A DNA stretch of 6,567 nucleotides from the NCBI GenBank assembly GCA_030630445.1, contig DAOVNC010000205.1:1-6567 (forward strand). Reading direction: 5' to 3'. Positions 4,597 through 6,567 of the stretch are shown one piece after another. The stretch is from Kiritimatiellales bacterium (GTDB taxonomy: Bacteria; Verrucomicrobiota; Kiritimatiellia; Kiritimatiellales; Pontiellaceae). Every line of letters begins with the position of its first letter. Positions within the stretch are counted from its first letter, which is position 1. A program made the translations under genes and the position numbers. Under the pieces are notes generated by a model. That model had not been told where the DNA came from. It did no database searches and saw nothing but the letters and a program-made list of their open reading frames with translations.

Positions 4597-6219
4597 ATGA
4601 TCACAACAAACGCCCGCAAAATCTATCGTTTCACCGTCATGCTCTCTGCTGTAGCGCTTATGAACAGCAACGCCACGGGGCAGAAAATTAACCTTATTCC
4701 CGAAGAACCGGCGAAATCGCCCAACTACTGGTGCACCTGGTATGCACAGAATTACTGGATTCAACGCGGCGGAGAGATCACCGACCTCCAGGCGATTAAC
4801 AATCAAAACGCCCGCGAGGAACTAAGCTACGAAACGATCTTTAACGAAAAAGAGGGCTGGGCAAGTTCCTACATGCCCCGAGGACGTAGCGATTGGTTTT
4901 TTCTCATCGATCACGGTTGGCAGACAAAAAAAGCGGAAGAACGCACTATTCCCGGCTCCAAACCCTTTTTCTCCTGCCAAATCGACCCAAGGGATTTTCC
5001 GGAGTATGCCGACGTCGAACCGGAAGAAGCCTTGCGACTGTTCAACGAGGAAATTCAAAGCAACGGCTGGCGCGGATTGGGACTTTGGGTTCGAGGCACC
5101 ATCTCCGCCGAAACAGCGGAAACATTCGTAGAATGGTCAAAGCATGCCGGAATCGAATACTGGAAAATCGACGGAGGCGGAACGAAAGATTTCCACAGTT
5201 TCATGATCAAGCAAAAAATCTACCCCGAGCTGCAACTCGAATACATTACCGGTTCAAACGGCCCGCTCAACCCTCGATGGGACAACCCCAAATCAAAGGC
5301 ATATCCCTCGGTGTACGACATCGGAGGATCAAAGCAGAAACCCATGCTAAAGGTTCTGCAGTTCACAGATGTCTTCCGCACATACGATGCCGCGCCGATT
5401 TTGGTTACAACCACCACCCTGCGTCGCACGCACGACATTCTCAAACAGACAGAAGGCAACCCGAAATACCGTGGCATCCTCAACCTTCAAGACGATCCCC
5501 AGGCTGCGGCCGGTCTCGGTTGCCTCGTGGCCGCCAAGCGACACCCCAACTATATGGAGCGCACCTACAAGGGGAAGGACCTGCACCACCAGATCAGCGG
5601 AAAACGAATGGTGCAAAAGCGCATGAACGAAGTCGAACGCTTTGGACGATGGGAACGTATCGCCCCTGCCTTTTCCTCCGGCACCGGAACCTACGCGGCC
5701 TCGGATTATGATCTGATCGACCACTATCCGCACACCGAAAGCGACACTTGGTTCAAATCATGTTGGGGGAAAACCGTCTATCAAAGCGCCCCCGCCATCA
5801 TGGCTCGCAACATGCCTCTGCCAAAAGTTGAAATCGAAGGCGATGCGCCCTACGTCATGGCATCCACCTACCCGAACGGCCCCGTATGCGTGGCCACCGA
5901 AGGCCGTGTGAAACCGGACGACCAGTGGTATCATCCACGGGCCAAAGTCACCATCATCGTCAAAGACGCCACCCAGCCCGTCGGCATTTTCGGGCACTAC
6001 GACAAACTGGTTGTCGAGTTTCCCGAGCCGCTCGCCGGCATCAAAAACGTCTGGGCGCAGGATCTATTGGCCGATGAGGCCACCGATATCAAGAGCAAGG
6101 TTGCGATCAAGAACAACACGTTAACGATCCCAGGCAAGTTGATCGATCAAATCGGCACCTCCGCGGGGGACAAAGGCGACTTCTCGGTTCCCGGACTCGT
6201 TTTAAAGCTGGAGAAATAG
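4597..6219 (+). CDS. Secreted, divergent GH36 / raffinose-synthase-like glycosidase (clan GH-D)
   Basis: This 540-residue exported protein is probably a (beta/alpha)8-barrel carbohydrate-active enzyme. Residues 1-28 look like a signal peptide: Arg7/Lys8/Arg11, hydrophobic FTVMLSAVALM, and cleavage after ATG at about residue 28. The following motifs occur in the order of GH36/raffinose-synthase enzymes. WCTWYAQNY (45-53) resembles GWCTWDAFY. WFFLIDHGWQ (100-109) resembles IIDDGWQ, with His replacing the second Asp. GWRGLGLWVRG (157-167) resembles the G-x-GLW strand, and YWKIDGG (188-194) holds the presumed nucleophile Asp192. QFTDVFRTYD (255-264) is the likely acid/base region (Asp258 or Asp264). 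A C-terminal beta-sandwich-like part runs from about 410. The substrate is unknown; alpha-galactoside-like sugars are a guess from the clan. The ATG at 4597 is preferred because AAAGG ends 6 nt upstream; the in-frame ATG at 4591 abuts it. Sampled lines are about 47-52% GC against about 65% in one amidase line, which could mean transfer. Confidence 0.7.
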   Translation: MITTNARKIYRFTVMLSAVALMNSNATGQKINLIPEEPAKSPNYWCTWYAQNYWIQRGGEITDLQAINNQNAREELSYETIFNEKEGWASSYMPRGRSDWFFLIDHGWQTKKAEERTIPGSKPFFSCQIDPRDFPEYADVEPEEALRLFNEEIQSNGWRGLGLWVRGTISAETAETFVEWSKHAGIEYWKIDGGGTKDFHSFMIKQKIYPELQLEYITGSNGPLNPRWDNPKSKAYPSVYDIGGSKQKPMLKVLQFTDVFRTYDAAPILVTTTTLRRTHDILKQTEGNPKYRGILNLQDDPQAAAGLGCLVAAKRHPNYMERTYKGKDLHHQISGKRMVQKRMNEVERFGRWERIAPAFSSGTGTYAASDYDLIDHYPHTESDTWFKSCWGKTVYQSAPAIMARNMPLPKVEIEGDAPYVMASTYPNGPVCVATEGRVKPDDQWYHPRAKVTIIVKDATQPVGIFGHYDKLVVEFPEPLAGIKNVWAQDLLADEATDIKSKVAIKNNTLTIPGKLIDQIGTSAGDKGDFSVPGLVLKLEK

Positions 6220-6241
6220 GCGAACGAACAGGGATTAATAT

Positions 6242-6276
6242 GGGAACTCCTTCCCGCAGGTTCTGCGAAAGAGGAA
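6242..6276. terminator. Hairpins between convergent genes, possible weak terminator
   Basis: Between the convergent glycosidase and phosphofructokinase stops there are two overlapping dyads. GGGAA (6242-6246) pairs with TTCCC (6251-6255) around a 4-nt loop, and CGCAG (6255-6259) pairs with CTGCG (6263-6267) around a 3-nt loop. The latter can be extended by TTCC (6251-6254) with GGAA (6273-6276) across an asymmetric bulge. Neither strand has a T-run afterwards, so this is not a canonical intrinsic terminator. The position makes a role in 3'-end formation reasonable. Confidence 0.3.
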
Positions 6277-6281
6277 TAACC

Positions 6282-6567
6282 CTAATGCTCGGCAACGACC
6301 TTGTTGCCCTTGGCCTGGCCGATGTCGGCGAGGAGTTCGCCGAACCAGTCGACGTCGATGTCGAAGGGCTTACCGCCGGCGATGCGCGGGAATTCGATGG
6401 CGCGCAGTTCGTTGTTCTGGTCGTCGTCGTGCCCGACAACGCCGCCAATTCCTGCGATGGCGGATTCAATGGCTTTGTCGCAGCACTCTTTAATGAGATG
6501 GAGGTCGGCCTTGTTGGAGGCGGCGGCGCGGGCGAAGTAGCCGGATTTCTGGATGAGGACTTTTTCG
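6282..6567 (-). CDS. pfp: Pyrophosphate-dependent 6-phosphofructokinase (C-terminal fragment, cut by window edge)
   Basis: Only the last 94 residues are in the window, ending at the TAG at 6284-6282. They read VLIQKSGYFARAA, then an ADLHLIKECCDKAIESA helix, then GVVGHDDD, LRAIEFPRIAGGKPFDI, and a final DWFGELLADIGQ. This closely parallels the C-terminus of the Propionibacterium pyrophosphate-dependent enzyme as I remember it (QKSGYFSRSA, GVVGQDEE, KRIAGHKPFDI, DWYTQLLARIGQ). Proteins of that type are about 400 residues, so about three quarters of the gene lies beyond the right edge. The enzyme interconverts fructose 6-phosphate and fructose 1,6-bisphosphate using pyrophosphate, reversibly, in cytoplasmic glycolysis and gluconeogenesis. 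The phosphoryl-donor site residues are outside the window, so donor choice rests on family similarity. It is convergent with the glycosidase gene and shares no operon with it. Confidence 0.83.
   Translation of the reverse strand, partial: EKVLIQKSGYFARAAASNKADLHLIKECCDKAIESAIAGIGGVVGHDDDQNNELRAIEFPRIAGGKPFDIDVDWFGELLADIGQAKGNKVVAEH

Overview
The window looks like an ordinary chromosomal stretch from a fairly GC-rich Gram-negative bacterium. The bacterial-type poly(A) polymerase, the periplasmic-type amidase, the pyrophosphate-dependent phosphofructokinase and an exported, divergent GH36-like glycosidase together suggest the PVC group, perhaps Kiritimatiellota. That placement is inference from gene content and style, not from a marker gene. 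I see no rRNA, tRNA, CRISPR array, insertion sequence or phage gene.

Left part (1-3458): four genes lie head to tail on the minus strand. In transcription order they are a two-TM potassium channel with a cytoplasmic RCK/TrkA domain (3458-2463), an EstA/esterase D-type alpha/beta hydrolase (2460-1693), a DUF4186 protein (1582-1193) and a PcnB-type poly(A) polymerase (1136 to beyond the left edge). Channel and esterase are separated by 2 bp and are almost certainly co-transcribed. The 110-bp gap before DUF4186 contains a perfect 7-bp inverted repeat.

Middle (3459-3535): a 77-bp divergent intergenic region separates the channel from an exported N-acetylmuramoyl-L-alanine amidase (3536-4504, plus). 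After a 92-bp gap comes an exported glycosidase-like protein (4597-6219, plus) with the motif order of clan GH-D (GH36/raffinose-synthase-like) enzymes in degenerate form. Sampled lines of this gene are AT-richer than the amidase.

Right edge (6282-6567): the C-terminal end of a pyrophosphate-dependent 6-phosphofructokinase lies on the minus strand, convergent with the glycosidase gene, with small hairpins between them.

The two observations most worth following up are: (a) a strong Shine-Dalgarno sequence and tandem ATG inside the channel gene, exactly at the junction between pore and RCK domain, which would give a separate soluble RCK subunit as known for MthK, while the full-length start may be leaderless; and (b) the divergent GH36-like secreted enzyme. 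I found no evidence of a wholly new multi-gene system.
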